A stretch of 64,000 bases of DNA from Acidobacteriota bacterium (GTDB lineage: Bacteria > Acidobacteriota > Terriglobia > Acidiferrales > UBA7541): the NCBI GenBank assembly GCA_013289825.1, contig JABCZF010000007.1, positions 113,869 through 177,868 of the forward strand. Reading direction: 5' to 3'. Position numbers and translations under genes: made by a program. The notes beneath the pieces were generated by a model that saw only the letters and a list, made by a program, of their open reading frames with translations, was not told the origin of the DNA and searched no databases. This document shows, piece after piece, positions 44,075-53,534 of the stretch (position 1 is its first letter; every line of letters begins with the position of its first letter).

Positions 44075-44797
44075 CTAGCCGCGGACACGAACGGCGCTGA
44101 AGCTGAGGATGACGTGGCCGCCGGAGGTGGGCCGGCCGAAGCTCATCATGGGGCGGAAGCGGGAGAAGAGAAGAATCTCGTCGAGTTGGTGGCGTAAGCT
44201 GGGGCTGGCGGGACCAGAAAGAATCTCATAGTCAACCATCTGGCCGCGAGCGTCGACGGTGACATAGACCTGGAGACCCTGCGGAAGCGAAAGCTCGAGT
44301 TCATGCTGCTCGGACCCCCAAGCTTGCGGGTAGTCCGACAACGTCAGAAGCTCGGCGGGGCGCAAAATATTAAGAGGCACGTCGTTGGACACGGCGCGAA
44401 CGGTAGTCCCTGGCACCATCAATTGCAGCACAAGGACGAACACCACAATCGCGGAAAAAACTCCGCCGGTGGCCGGAACGGTGAGTGGTCGAAAAACATT
44501 GTCGAGAAGAATTTCGGCGCGGTCACGCACTCTGCGCAAGCGGCTGGACCATTGCTGAGAATGCTGGGTCTGAGCCGCAGCCACTTTGATGCGCACAGCC
44601 AGGCCGGCGGGCGGAAGATTTTTCGGCATGCGCGAAAGCAGGACGGAAAGCTTGCGGAAGCGTTCCAACTCGGCGCGGCAAGCGGTGCAGCCGTTCAGGT
44701 GCTCGCCAATCTGTACGCGCTCGGTGACCGACGTGGTGCCGGTGAGGGCGTCGTCGAGATAGCCGGCCAGTTTTGTCCGTACCGTGGTGCACTTCAT
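44075..44797 (-). CDS. Zinc-finger anti-sigma factor with TonB-like C-terminal domain
   Basis: A 240-residue membrane protein. Residues 1-45 form the anti-sigma zinc motif (EHLNGCTACRAEL, HxxxCxxC), then a cytoplasmic linker, one transmembrane helix near 110-132, and a periplasmic domain whose LPQGLQVYVTVDARGQMVDYEILSGP stretch resembles the TonB C-terminal fold. It should hold the ECF sigma factor until a signal reaches the outer domain. The upstream sigma gene overlaps it by four bases (44794-44797), typical of such pairs. Confidence 0.87.
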   Translation of the reverse strand: MKCTTVRTKLAGYLDDALTGTTSVTERVQIGEHLNGCTACRAELERFRKLSVLLSRMPKNLPPAGLAVRIKVAAAQTQHSQQWSSRLRRVRDRAEILLDNVFRPLTVPATGGVFSAIVVFVLVLQLMVPGTTVRAVSNDVPLNILRPAELLTLSDYPQAWGSEQHELELSLPQGLQVYVTVDARGQMVDYEILSGPASPSLRHQLDEILLFSRFRPMMSFGRPTSGGHVILSFSAVRVRG

Positions 44798-45579
44798 GAA
44801 AGCCCCTCCCCCGCGGTACTCGCACGCAGGGAACTCTCTTCGGAAGAATCATTTATGCGGCGGGCCGCAGAATAGGCGTCGCCGAAGGGCGACGGCTGCG
44901 GCTCGACGACGGAACTATGGGCACCGGCTTCGGACGCGCTGCCGCCGCCGGCAGCATGCGAAGCAACACGCGGTTCCTGCTCACGGAGGAGCGGCTCGAG
45001 AACTTGCCGAAGAGCGCGGCGGCCGCGAAGGATGCGTGACTTCACCGTGCCGACGCTGCAGTCGAGGACTTCGGCGACTTCTTCGTAGCTCAATCCCTCA
45101 AGGTCACGCAGGATAACCGCAGTGCGAAAAACGTCCGGAACTTCCTGCAAGGCGTGTTGCACGGCGATCTGAATTTCGCGCGAGGCCAGTTGTTCAAACG
45201 GCGTTGCGCCGAGATCTTCAATTTCGATCGAAGGGTGGCCGTCTTCCGGCTGGGCGTCGATCGAAACATTCTTCTGCAGATGGCGCTTAAACCACCGTTT
45301 GTGATTAAGCGCTTCGCGAATGGCGATGCGATAGAGCCAAGTTTTCAAGGAGCTGCCTTGCCGGAACTTGCGAATCCCGCGGAAAGCCTTCAAGAAAACT
45401 TCCTGCGAACCGTCGGCGGCGTCAGAAGTGTCGCCGAGCATGCTCAAAATCAGGTTATAGACCGGTGCGTGGTAGTGGGTGACAAGCCAGTCGAATGCCG
45501 TTTCCGAGCCGGCTTGCAGCTCAGAGACGAGTTCGGCTTCATCGCGGCCCCAAGAGAGGGCGCCTGCCCATTCGGACAC
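44794..45579 (-). CDS. ECF-type RNA polymerase sigma factor
   Basis: A 261-residue sigma-70-family factor of the extracytoplasmic function group. Region 2 is DGSQEVFLKAFRGIRKFRQGSSLKTWLYRIAIREALNHKR, region 4 is ALQEVPDVFRTAVILRDLEGLSYEEVAEVLDCSVGTVKSRILRGRRALR. A 60-residue Ser-rich tail follows, unusual for ECF factors. GTG start. First gene of the sigma/anti-sigma/CAP operon; autoregulation from a promoter in the structured region to the right is likely but not seen directly. Confidence 0.93.
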   Translation of the reverse strand: MSEWAGALSWGRDEAELVSELQAGSETAFDWLVTHYHAPVYNLILSMLGDTSDAADGSQEVFLKAFRGIRKFRQGSSLKTWLYRIAIREALNHKRWFKRHLQKNVSIDAQPEDGHPSIEIEDLGATPFEQLASREIQIAVQHALQEVPDVFRTAVILRDLEGLSYEEVAEVLDCSVGTVKSRILRGRRALRQVLEPLLREQEPRVASHAAGGGSASEAGAHSSVVEPQPSPFGDAYSAARRINDSSEESSLRASTAGEGLS

Positions 45580-45604
45580 TGCCGGCCTTTCCGGCCCAAT
45601 TAGA

Positions 45605-46222
45605 TCGCTCGGGCCACCCTGCTAGTAGGACCAACCTTAGAACGGTGGACCCAGGCCTTCTTGCGAGTGCGATCCCCAAGTTGCTGGGATCTAGCTGTGA
45701 CCCTGGGACAACGCTAAGGCATTGCCGCTCCCGAGGCCCGCTCCCGTTCCATTAGACACCGCTAGGTGTGGAGATGTTTCCCGCGGCGATGCGGCATTCG
45801 GCAACTTTCCGCATTCTGGCAGCTTCGAGCGAGGTACGCAACAGTACCCGCGGGCAGCAACGCCCGCTGAATGAGTTAGCTGGATTACCGTGGTTCCGTG
45901 AAACGCAGAACAGCGCAATAACTGGCTCGTGTTGGTGCGCAAGGCCTGATTCTAAGAGAGTTATGCCAGCCGGAAGGGCGATAAAGAACGAGCCTGGTAT
46001 GGGTGACCAGATATCGCTCCAAGGGGTCTTGCCGAGAAGCGTGGAACTTGCTCATTGGAAACGAGTTGTCGAGACACTCCTTTGGGATAAGTGCGGTAGG
46101 GTAGGAAGACCAAGAGGTCCTCTTTGCGGACGTTCCGGGAAAGTGGGAACAGGACTCAAGAGACTAGAAGGCGAGGGTGAATCCGGAAGTGCTGCCCAGC
46201 CGGGGCTGGAGCGTGCCAACAG
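45605..46222. other. Long intergenic region with several small hairpins, no gene recognised
   Basis: No open frame in this 618-base stretch has protein-like features. It holds four compact inverted repeats close together: ACACC/GGTGT (45756-45769), ATGCGG/CCGCAT (45789-45814), GGTAC/GTACC (45833-45848) and GCGGGC/GCCCGC (45850-45867), plus GTTCC/GGAAC near 46130-46150. It includes the upstream region of the sigma factor gene and could contain an untranslated leader or a small RNA on either strand. Confidence 0.5.
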
Positions 46223-46259
46223 GGAAAAAAACGCCCGCCGCGGCCAAGCCGTGGCGGGA
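46223..46259 (-). terminator. Terminator of the ribosomal protein cluster
   Basis: On the minus strand the arms CCCGCC and GGCGGG, with inner GGC/GCC, form a strong GC stem (46258-46234), followed by a T-run at 46231-46225. It lies about 60 bases after the rplQ stop and closes the alpha operon. Confidence 0.85.
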
Positions 46260-46319
46260 GGAAATTGGGTAACCGGCTCGGGGGACGTGGCATTTCACCA
46301 CCGGGCCAAATAGCCTTGC

Positions 46320-46739
46320 TTAGCTGTTCGCTTCGGCGGTCTCTTCCTTCTTGGCTTTTTCTTTCTTTTCTCTCTTCTTCAGCTCGTAGCCGACGATCTC
46401 AAGGATGGCGACCTTGGCCCCGTCGCCGACCCGGATGCCTGCGTGGATGATTCTCGTATAGCCTCCGGCGCGGTCCGCGAATTTCGGAGCGATTTCGCCG
46501 AAAAGCTTCTGCGTAACCGCAGGGGTCATAAGGTAGGCCGCCGCCTGGCGTCGCGATTGCAGCGTGTCACGTTTTCCGAGGGTGATCATCTTCTCCGCCA
46601 CAGGCCGCGTCGCTTTCGCGCGTGTCAGCGTGGTGGTAATCCGTCCGTGCTCGAACAAGTTCGTGACGAGGTTCCGCAGAGTCGCGCGCCGGTGCGACGG
46701 ATTGCGTCCAAGTTTTGATCCTGAATTACGATGCCGCAT
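46320..46739 (-). CDS. rplQ: 50S ribosomal protein L17
   Basis: Large-subunit protein near the exit tunnel. 139 residues beginning MRHRNSGSKLGRNPSHRRATLRN, the universal L17 N-terminus; the ribosomal C-terminal tail is Lys/Glu-rich. Start at 46739 (GGAGGG 7 bases upstream); a 5-codon longer in-frame start at 46754 is unlikely. It lies unusually far (355 bases) from rpoA, with hairpins between. Confidence 0.96.
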   Translation of the reverse strand: MRHRNSGSKLGRNPSHRRATLRNLVTNLFEHGRITTTLTRAKATRPVAEKMITLGKRDTLQSRRQAAAYLMTPAVTQKLFGEIAPKFADRAGGYTRIIHAGIRVGDGAKVAILEIVGYELKKREKKEKAKKEETAEANS

Positions 46740-47094
46740 CGTCCATCCCTCCAACTTCTGCGATCTGCTCTTGTTGTCTCTATCTGCTTCGACGGTCCAC
46801 TAATGCAGGCTGAAGACCGTCGAAGGTTTTTTCAAACTTTGACGGTCTTTACCGCTCTTAGCCGCAAAGCCTCGGTGTTTAAGACCGGGGATATAAGGCT
46901 TTCTTTTTGCTTTTTCTTCGCTTCTGTCCTAAACTGGCTCGTCCTCAAAACGGGACCTATGGGCGGGCAGCCCAAAAGTAAAGCCTCTTCGTTGTCCTCC
47001 GCTGAAGTAGGGCGGTTGTGGGAGGAACCCACCGAAGAGACCGGACCAAAACCCGGCTCCGTAGGAATCCTGGCCCTTTAGGGCAAGGAGGATG
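46740..47094 (-). promoter_or_regulatory. rpoA-rplQ spacer with alternative hairpins
   Basis: Reading the rplQ-sense strand, segment 46849-46841 (AAGACCGTC) pairs with 46821-46813 (9 bp), while the overlapping segment 46825-46815 pairs with 46797-46787 (CTTCGACGGTC/GACCGTCGAAG, 11 bp perfect). The two structures cannot form together. On the opposite strand the 11-bp hairpin is followed directly by six T. Nothing here encodes a protein. Confidence 0.55.
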
Positions 47095-48123
47095 TCAAAG
47101 CCCGACCGTGTCTTCGCTAGGCGGAGGCGCGGTCTGGCTCGGTAGCGGCGGCCAGATAATCCGGCCGTGCTCGTCGAACTTCATGCCCAGGCTAAGGCCC
47201 ATCTTGGTCAGTATATCCTTGATCTCGTTGAGCGATTTGCGACCGAAGTTCTTGGTCTTCAGCATTTCGTTCTCGCTCTTTTGCACGAGTTCGCGGATGG
47301 TCTGGATGTTCGCATTCTTCAAGCAGTTGTAGGAACGCACGGAAAGTTCCAGCTCTTCGACGGAGCGGTCCAGATGTTCCAGCCGGGGGTCGTTGGCGAT
47401 TTCCTGCGGCAGTTCCGCCATCTCCGTCGGCTCTTCAAAGTTGATGAAGATGCTCATGTGATCCTTCACCAGCTTGGCGGCCAATCCGATGGAATCCTGC
47501 GGCGTGATCGCGCCGTTGGTCCACACTTCGATCATCAGCTTCTCGTAGTCCGTCATCTGGCCGAGACGTGCCGCTTCCACCGCGTAGTTGACCTTGCGTA
47601 CCGGCGAGTGCACGGAGTCCACGGGAATGTAGCCGATCGGCAAGTCTTCATCATAGTTGCGGTCCGCAGCCACGTAGCCGCGCCCGTTCTTCACGCGCAT
47701 CTCGATCTGCAGCTTGCCGCCTTCGCTGACCGTCGCAATGTACACGCTCTTGTCGAGCACTGCGAAGTCCGCGTCTTCCTCGATTTGCGCCGACGTCACC
47801 GGCCCCGGATGATCGACGTTGAAGAAAATCGTCTTGGGCAGATCGGTGTTCAGCTTGATCGGCACCTGTTTCAAGTTCAGGATGATGTCGGTCGCATCTT
47901 CCACCACCCCGGGAATCGAAGAGAATTCGTGCAGCACTCCCTCGATCTTCACGGCGGTAATCGCGGCGCCTTCAATCGAACTCAACAGCGCGCGCCTTAG
48001 CCCGTTTCCAACTGTCGTGCCCCATCCGCGCTCAAACGGCTGCGCGGAAAACCGCCCGTACTTCTCGGTCAGAGATTCCAGTTCGGATGCAAGTCGCTTC
48101 GGCTTTTGAAAACCCTTCCACAT
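47095..48123 (-). CDS. rpoA: DNA-directed RNA polymerase alpha subunit
   Basis: Assembly platform of RNA polymerase. 342 residues; N-terminal domain with [34 protein letters not shown]-terminal DNA/activator-binding domain with [24 protein letters not shown] and [14 protein letters not shown]. Full length with no unusual insert. Follows rpsD after 157 bases containing GC-rich hairpins. Confidence 0.98.
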   Translation of the reverse strand: MWKGFQKPKRLASELESLTEKYGRFSAQPFERGWGTTVGNGLRRALLSSIEGAAITAVKIEGVLHEFSSIPGVVEDATDIILNLKQVPIKLNTDLPKTIFFNVDHPGPVTSAQIEEDADFAVLDKSVYIATVSEGGKLQIEMRVKNGRGYVAADRNYDEDLPIGYIPVDSVHSPVRKVNYAVEAARLGQMTDYEKLMIEVWTNGAITPQDSIGLAAKLVKDHMSIFINFEEPTEMAELPQEIANDPRLEHLDRSVEELELSVRSYNCLKNANIQTIRELVQKSENEMLKTKNFGRKSLNEIKDILTKMGLSLGMKFDEHGRIIWPPLPSQTAPPPSEDTVGL

Positions 48124-48280
48124 CGTGTTCCTTCCTTCTGGCAGCCGGACGATCGGCGGCCTAAAACCAGACTGCCCACCCGGTTACGCCGGGCGCGTGC
48201 GGCGCCAACCGCCGCTCAAAACGCCGGATTTCACTCCGGCTTGCCGGGCCGCCGATGGTTCCCCGGCGGACCTGCCGTTC

Positions 48281-48913
48281 TTATTTCGAGTACAACTCCA
48301 CAATGAGCTGCTCGTTGATCGGCGGCGTCTGCACGTCTTCGCGCTTCGGCAACGCCACAACCTTGGCTTTGAACTGCTCGCGGTCCTGTTCAAGCCACGG
48401 CACCGCGCTCTGGCTCTGCGCCACGTTCCGGGCTTCCAGCACCATCGCGTTCTGGTGCATCTTTTCCTTGATAGCCACTTCTTCGCCGACGGTTACGAGA
48501 TAAGAAGGAATGTTTACCTTCTTCCCGTTGATGCGAACGTGACCATGCAAAACGAGCTGCCGGGCCTGCGAACGGGACGACGCCAATCCCGCGCGCCACA
48601 CCACGTTATCCAGACGCCGCTCGAGCGTAATGATCAGGTTTTCGCCCGTTGGACCCTTGGCCCGCACAGCCTTTTCAAAATACGTGCGGAACTGCCTCTC
48701 GAGCAACCCGTAGGTGCGTTTGACTTTCTGCTTCTCGCGCAACTGCAGGCCGTAACCCGCGACCTTGGGGCGCCGCGACTGTCCGTGCTGTCCCGGAACG
48801 AAGTTGCGCTTCTCAATCGCGCACTTCTCCGTGAAGCACCGCAGTCCCTTCAAAAACAGTTTCTGCCCTTCCCGGCGGCACAGGCGGCAGACTGCATCTC
48901 GGTGTCTTGCCAA
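48281..48913 (-). CDS. rpsD: 30S ribosomal protein S4
   Basis: Primary assembly protein of the 30S subunit. 210 residues starting MARHRDAVCRLCRREGQKLFLKG, where the paired cysteines mark the zinc-type N-terminus, and containing the S4 RNA-binding domain (LERRLDNVVWRAGLASSRSQARQLVLHGHVRINGKKVNIPSYLV). Alpha operon position. Confidence 0.98.
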   Translation of the reverse strand: MARHRDAVCRLCRREGQKLFLKGLRCFTEKCAIEKRNFVPGQHGQSRRPKVAGYGLQLREKQKVKRTYGLLERQFRTYFEKAVRAKGPTGENLIITLERRLDNVVWRAGLASSRSQARQLVLHGHVRINGKKVNIPSYLVTVGEEVAIKEKMHQNAMVLEARNVAQSQSAVPWLEQDREQFKAKVVALPKREDVQTPPINEQLIVELYSK

Positions 48914-48996
48914 CTTCTATTCTCCCTTCCCAAAACTCTGGTGGGACTGACATTCCTGTCTGTCCCCTCGAATCCCTTGATTCCTAAAATGGCTTA

Positions 48997-49455
48997 TCAA
49001 ACGCGGCGCCTCTTCGGAGGACGGCACCCGTTATGCGGAATCGGCGTCACGTCGCGGATCAACACAATGTGCAATCCCGCCGCGGCCAGCGCGCGCACGG
49101 CCGACTCGCGTCCCGAGCCTGGCCCCTTCACGCGTACTTCCACGCTCTTCATGCCGTACTGGTCGCGCGCCACACCCGCGGCAGCCAGCGAAGCCTGCTG
49201 CGCGGCATAGGGCGTCCCCTTGCGCGAGCCTTTGAAGCCGATGGCCCCCGCCGAAGACCAGCACACCACGCGGCCGTCCGTATCCGAGATGGTGATCTGC
49301 GTGTTGTTGAACGTCGCAGCCACATAAACAACGCCGTGCGGTATAACGCGGCGTTCGCGCTTCTTCTTGAATTCTTTCTTGCGCTTTGTTGCCGCCGCCG
49401 GTTTCGCCGGCGCTGCTGTTGCGTCCGGCACCGCGCCTTTTTGTTCTTTTGCCAC
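48997..49455 (-). CDS. rpsK: 30S ribosomal protein S11
   Basis: Platform protein near the mRNA exit. 152 residues with the conserved core [40 protein letters not shown] and the C-terminal [18 protein letters not shown]. The N-terminal 40 residues are Ala/Lys-rich extension. A GTG at 49455, with GGAG 7 bases upstream, is preferred; a longer in-frame start at 49515 would include non-ribosomal sequence. Confidence 0.95.
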   Translation of the reverse strand: MAKEQKGAVPDATAAPAKPAAATKRKKEFKKKRERRVIPHGVVYVAATFNNTQITISDTDGRVVCWSSAGAIGFKGSRKGTPYAAQQASLAAAGVARDQYGMKSVEVRVKGPGSGRESAVRALAAAGLHIVLIRDVTPIPHNGCRPPKRRRV

Positions 49456-49547
49456 TGTCCACTCCGTTTCAGGTTCGCACAACTCTGAATTTCCCGCCTG
49501 GCAGTGGCGCAGCATGCTGCGCAGCTACCAGCAATACCCACACAATG

Positions 49548-49937
49548 CTAGCCCTTCTTGCCGGTAACCTTCTTCTTCGCCGCCACTGCGCCGCGCCGCG
49601 GACCTTTCCGGGTGCGCGCGTTGGTATGCGTCCGCTGACCGCGCACCGGAAGATTGCGGCGATGCCGAATCCCGCGATACGCCTGGATTTCAATGAGCCG
49701 CCGGATGTTCATCTGGATCTCCTTGCGGAGATCGCCTTCCACGCGGCCTTCTTTTTCAATTTCCTGCCGGAGATGATTAACTTCATCTTCGGTCAGATCG
49801 CGGATCTTCTTCGTGTGATCGACGCCCGCCTTCGCGGCGAGCTTCTTCGCGCGCTCCTGCCCAATGCCATAGATCGAAGTCAATCCGACCCAAAGGCGCT
49901 TCTGCGGCGGAAGGTCAACACCTGCGATGCGAGCCAT
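49548..49937 (-). CDS. rpsM: 30S ribosomal protein S13
   Basis: Head protein contacting the P-site tRNA and L5. 129 residues: [32 protein letters not shown] at the N-terminus, [27 protein letters not shown] toward the C-terminus, and a short basic tail. Lies 9 bases after the rpmJ stop. Confidence 0.98.
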   Translation of the reverse strand: MARIAGVDLPPQKRLWVGLTSIYGIGQERAKKLAAKAGVDHTKKIRDLTEDEVNHLRQEIEKEGRVEGDLRKEIQMNIRRLIEIQAYRGIRHRRNLPVRGQRTHTNARTRKGPRRGAVAAKKKVTGKKG

Positions 49938-49946
49938 TCTCTCTCC

Positions 49947-50060
49947 TTAACCCTGGCGCTGCTTGTGCTTCGGATTGGTGCAGATTACCCGCACCACACC
50001 GCGCCGGTGGATCACCTTGCATTTGTCACAAATCTTTTTTACCGATGCCCGTACTTTCAT
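49947..50060 (-). CDS. rpmJ: 50S ribosomal protein L36
   Basis: A 37-residue zinc-binding protein, shorter than ordinary gene-finding limits. Reads [21 protein letters not shown]..., with the four ligands C11, C14, C27 and H32 all present (zinc-type form). Placed between infA and rpsM as expected. Confidence 0.97.
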   Translation of the reverse strand: MKVRASVKKICDKCKVIHRRGVVRVICTNPKHKQRQG

Positions 50061-50207
50061 TGCCTTTGCCCCTCGTTCCGACCGCTATCGGCGATCAGCG
50101 GCCCGCCCCAAAGCGCGGGCCTCACAAACGTGGCCTATTGGATGATGTGGCCACTTCCAAAGTCGCAGGCCCAAAATCGCCGGTCTCGAGACCCGCCGCT
50201 ACAGAAC

Positions 50208-50471
50208 CTACTTGTAGCGATACACAATCCGGCCCCGCGTCAAATCGTAAGGCGAAAGCTCCACGGCTACTTTGTCTCCCGCCAGAATCCGGATGAAATT
50301 CTTCCGCATCTTGCCGGAAACGTGCGCCAGCACCTGATGCTTGTTCTCGAGCTCCACGCGAAACATCGCATTTGGCAGCGGCTCAATCACCGTGGCCATT
50401 ACTTCTATGGCATCCTCTTTCGGATTTCCAGAGTCGCCCTTTTCTTTTTTCTCGCGAATGGGTCTCGCCAT
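50208..50471 (-). CDS. infA: Translation initiation factor IF-1
   Basis: Binds the A site during initiation. 87 residues against a usual 72; the core [66 protein letters not shown] is canonical, preceded by a charged 20-residue N-terminal extension ([19 protein letters not shown]). Upstream of rpmJ in the normal order. Confidence 0.96.
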   Translation of the reverse strand: MARPIREKKEKGDSGNPKEDAIEVMATVIEPLPNAMFRVELENKHQVLAHVSGKMRKNFIRILAGDKVAVELSPYDLTRGRIVYRYK

Positions 50472-50564
50472 ATTCTCCTGCGTTACCAGCGCCGGGTTGA
50501 AACCCAGTCGCTGCCGTGGACCGTACTAACCAGGGGGCACCTTGCTGCGCCCCTACCAAGATAC

Positions 50565-51338
50565 CTACCAGGACGGCCCGGTCATCTCTTTCGGCCGCGT
50601 CAGAATCCACGGTCCGTTCGCGGTGACCGCGATCGTATGCTCGAAGTGCGCCGAGGGGCTGCCATCCGCCGTCTCCGCCACCCACTCATCCCGCATGCGA
50701 ACTTCCGGCCGGCCCGCGTTGACCATGGGCTCGACGGCGATGACCATGCCCTCTTGCAGCCGCGCCCCGCGCCCCTCGTCGCCGTAATTCGGCAGGTTCG
50801 GTTCGTCATGCATCTTCGTGCCGATGCCATGCCCGACAAACTCCCGCACCACCGAATAACCGTGCTGCTCGACCCAGCTTTGCACCGCGTGCCCGACATC
50901 GCCGAGTCGGTTGCCGGCGCGCATCTTGTCAATCGCGCGGTCCAGCGATTCGCGGGTCACCTCCAGGAGCTTCGTCACTTCCGGTCGAATCTGCCCGACC
51001 GGAACGGTGACCGCGGAATCCGCGAAATATCCGTCCACCTCCATCCCGAAGTCAATCGAGACGATGTCGCCCTCGCGAAGTTTCCGCTTCGGCGACGGAA
51101 TCCCGTGAACGATCTCGCTGTTCACCGAAGTACACAGCGAACAAGGATACCCGCGGTAACCCTTGAACGCCGCCTTGCCCGGCTTCGCGGCGATTCTTTG
51201 CTCGGCGAACCTCTCGAGGTCCATGGTCGTCAGCCCCGGCCGCACCATCTCCCGGAGCGCCGTCAAAATCTCGTGCACGACCAGCCCGGCGCGGTGCATC
51301 TTTTCCAGCTCTTCGGCACTGCGCAGATGAATCGCCAT
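50565..51338 (-). CDS. map: Methionine aminopeptidase, type I
   Basis: Removes the initiator methionine. 257 residues from MAIHLRSAEELEKM; metal ligands in GDIVSIDFGMEVDGYFADSAVTV, HGIGTKMHDEPNLPNYG and the closing VEPMVNAG and ILTRPKE-like segments. The frame is open upstream to 51557, but that part is Ala/Arg-rich shadow sequence; start set at 51338. Between adk and infA. Confidence 0.95.
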   Translation of the reverse strand: MAIHLRSAEELEKMHRAGLVVHEILTALREMVRPGLTTMDLERFAEQRIAAKPGKAAFKGYRGYPCSLCTSVNSEIVHGIPSPKRKLREGDIVSIDFGMEVDGYFADSAVTVPVGQIRPEVTKLLEVTRESLDRAIDKMRAGNRLGDVGHAVQSWVEQHGYSVVREFVGHGIGTKMHDEPNLPNYGDEGRGARLQEGMVIAVEPMVNAGRPEVRMRDEWVAETADGSPSAHFEHTIAVTANGPWILTRPKEMTGPSW

Positions 51339-51367
51339 CGTTTCTACTAGCGGCCTTCCCGGGCTGA

Positions 51368-52078
51368 CTAATGCTTGCCGCGCGCTTGGTGCAGAGTCCG
51401 CCAAATCTGCTGCTCCACTTCTTCCACACTCTTCGAGGCGTCCACATCGTGAAGCAGGCCCAGCCTCCGGTAATAAGCGACCAACGGCTCTGTCTGCTTC
51501 TCGTACGCCCGCAACCGCGGCCCTACAATCTCTTCCCGGTCGTCCGGCCGCTGCCAAAGCTCTCCACCGTCGTCGTCACAGCGTCCTTCGACTTTCGGCG
51601 GGCGCTCGAAAAGATTGTAAATCTCGCCGCCCATCTTGCATGTCCGCCGGCCCGTTATGCGCCGGAGGATGAGCGCTGTATCGATCAGCAGGTGAATCAC
51701 GACCGGCCGTCGATAGCCGTGCTGCTTCAACAACTCGCCCAGATACTGGGCCTGAGCGACGGTCCGCGGAAACCCGTCAAACACAAAACCGTGCGAACAA
51801 TCCGGCCGCTCGATGCGCTCCGCAACGATCTTGAGCACCAGCGAGTCCGAAACCAGCTCGCCGCGCTCCATAATCGGCTTGGCCTTCACTCCAAGCGGAG
51901 TGCCCCGAGCGACATGCTCGCGGAGCATGTCGCCGGTCGAAAGGTGCGGCACGGAGTACTTGGCGGCAAGCTTTTTCGCTTGCGTGCCTTTCCCCGCGCC
52001 CGGAGGCCCGAGAAAAATCACGGCACGATTGAGCTCTTCCTGGGGCCGCTTATCCGGCACCACTGGGCTCGTGGCCAT
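51368..52078 (-). CDS. adk: Adenylate kinase
   Basis: Balances ATP, ADP and AMP. 236 residues: P-loop IFLGPPGAGKGTQAKKLA, AMP-site FDGFPRTVAQAQYL, and a lid domain whose zinc-type cysteine pattern is not evident (CKMGGEIYNLFERPPKVEGRCDDDGGEL has two). Start at 52078 (MATSPVVP) avoids overlap with secY, which stops at 52083. Confidence 0.95.
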   Translation of the reverse strand: MATSPVVPDKRPQEELNRAVIFLGPPGAGKGTQAKKLAAKYSVPHLSTGDMLREHVARGTPLGVKAKPIMERGELVSDSLVLKIVAERIERPDCSHGFVFDGFPRTVAQAQYLGELLKQHGYRRPVVIHLLIDTALILRRITGRRTCKMGGEIYNLFERPPKVEGRCDDDGGELWQRPDDREEIVGPRLRAYEKQTEPLVAYYRRLGLLHDVDASKSVEEVEQQIWRTLHQARGKH

Positions 52079-52082
52079 GTTG

Positions 52083-53486
52083 TTACCGCCGGCCGCGCAA
52101 CCGGCCCTTTCGGGCAAACCCTTCGTAATTCCGCATGACCAGCTGCGCTTCCAGCTGCTGCACGGTGTCCATGGCCACGCCCACGACGATCAACAGCGAA
52201 GTGCCGCCGAAATAAAACTGTACGCCCAAACCTTTCAGAAACCACACCGGGAAGTGGCGATCAAACCAGGAACCGATGCCCCATCCAATATGGTCAAGGT
52301 GAATGCCCGCAATCATCCATTCCGGCAGTAAACAAACGATCGCAAGATAAACCGCACCGATGAACGTCAGCCGCTTCAAAATCTTGCTGACATGCTCGGA
52401 GGTGTTGCGCCCGGGCCTGATGCCGGGAATGAATCCACCGTTCTTGCGCATATTGTCCGCAAGCTCCGTTGGATTGAAAACAATCCCGACATAAAAAAAC
52501 GAGAACAGCAAAATCATCGTGATATATACGACGGTATAGAGCGGCTCACCCCACTGCAGGCGTTCCTTGATGGTGTTCAAAAATGCCCAGCGGGTGCCCA
52601 TCATCAGAGCAGCCGTCGCAGGAAATGCCAGCAGCGAACTCGCAAAAATCGGCGGAATCACGCCGCCGGAATTGACGCGCAATGGCAGGTAGGACGATTG
52701 CCCGCCCATCACGCGGCGGCCCACGACGCGCTTGGCATACTGCACGGGAATGCGCCGCTGCCCGCCTTCCACAAACACGATGAAGGCCACCACCGCGACC
52801 ATCAAGGCCACCAGGAAAATCAGCGCCAGCCCGGTGAACGGCCCCCAAGCGGCTGTTCTTGCCTTGGTGATCAGGTCATCGACAGCACGAGGCAAACCCA
52901 CAACGATTCCGACAAAAATAATCAGCGACATCCCGTTGCCGATGCCGCGCTCGCTGATCTGCTCGCCGAGCCACATGATGAACGCCGACCCGGTGGTGAG
53001 CGTCAGAATGGTCATCAGGGTAAAGCCAATTCCTGGATGATAGACCAGCGACTGGCCGCTCATATTCGTCGCTTGCAGCGTCGAAGCGATGGTCAGCGAT
53101 TGGATCACGCTCAGAACGATGGTCAGATAGCGCGTGTATTGCGTGATCTTGCGGCGTCCGAGCTCGCCCTCTTTTTGCAGCCGCTCCAGGTACGGAAAAA
53201 CCACCTGCATCAACTGCAGGATGATGGACGCGGTGATGTACGGCATGATGCCCAAAGCGAAAATGGTGAGCTTGCGGAAACTTCCGCCGCTGAAAAGGTC
53301 GAAGATGCCCAGAACCGAACCCTGCGCCTGCTTGAACATTTCCGCCAGCACGTCCGCGTTGATGCCCGGCGTCGGAATGTGCGCGCCGATGCGGTACACG
53401 CCCAGCAGCGCCAGCGTAAACAGCACGCGGTTCCGCAAATCCGGGATGCGGAACATGTTCTTGAGAGCTTCGACGAATCGTTTCAT
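52083..53486 (-). CDS. secY: Preprotein translocase subunit SecY
   Basis: Channel of the Sec translocon in the inner membrane. 467 residues with ten hydrophobic helices; plug and pore region GINADVLAEMFKQAQGSVLGIFDLFSGGSFRKLTIFALGIMPYITASI, and the conserved C-terminal LSLIVIGV/ARKGRLRGR end. Start at 53486 (MKRFVEALKNMFRIPDL); a 12-codon longer in-frame start lacks similarity. Serves all exported proteins in the window. Confidence 0.97.
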   Translation of the reverse strand: MKRFVEALKNMFRIPDLRNRVLFTLALLGVYRIGAHIPTPGINADVLAEMFKQAQGSVLGIFDLFSGGSFRKLTIFALGIMPYITASIILQLMQVVFPYLERLQKEGELGRRKITQYTRYLTIVLSVIQSLTIASTLQATNMSGQSLVYHPGIGFTLMTILTLTTGSAFIMWLGEQISERGIGNGMSLIIFVGIVVGLPRAVDDLITKARTAAWGPFTGLALIFLVALMVAVVAFIVFVEGGQRRIPVQYAKRVVGRRVMGGQSSYLPLRVNSGGVIPPIFASSLLAFPATAALMMGTRWAFLNTIKERLQWGEPLYTVVYITMILLFSFFYVGIVFNPTELADNMRKNGGFIPGIRPGRNTSEHVSKILKRLTFIGAVYLAIVCLLPEWMIAGIHLDHIGWGIGSWFDRHFPVWFLKGLGVQFYFGGTSLLIVVGVAMDTVQQLEAQLVMRNYEGFARKGRLRGRR

Positions 53487-53534
53487 ACTTTTACCCTGCG
53501 ATTCCCCGTTACGCTGCAACACCGCACTCGAACG

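Noticed and set aside
45605..46222. RNase P RNA, 6S RNA or tmRNA
   Set aside because: The conserved core segments of these RNAs are not present on either strand.
45768..46313. Plus-strand open frame of about 181 codons
   Set aside because: Low-complexity composition, no family motifs, no ribosome-binding site and it crosses the rplQ terminator.
49386..51350. 654-codon open frame on the plus strand
   Set aside because: It is antisense to map, infA, rpmJ, rpsM and rpsK, which are certain; GC-rich antisense frames often stay open.
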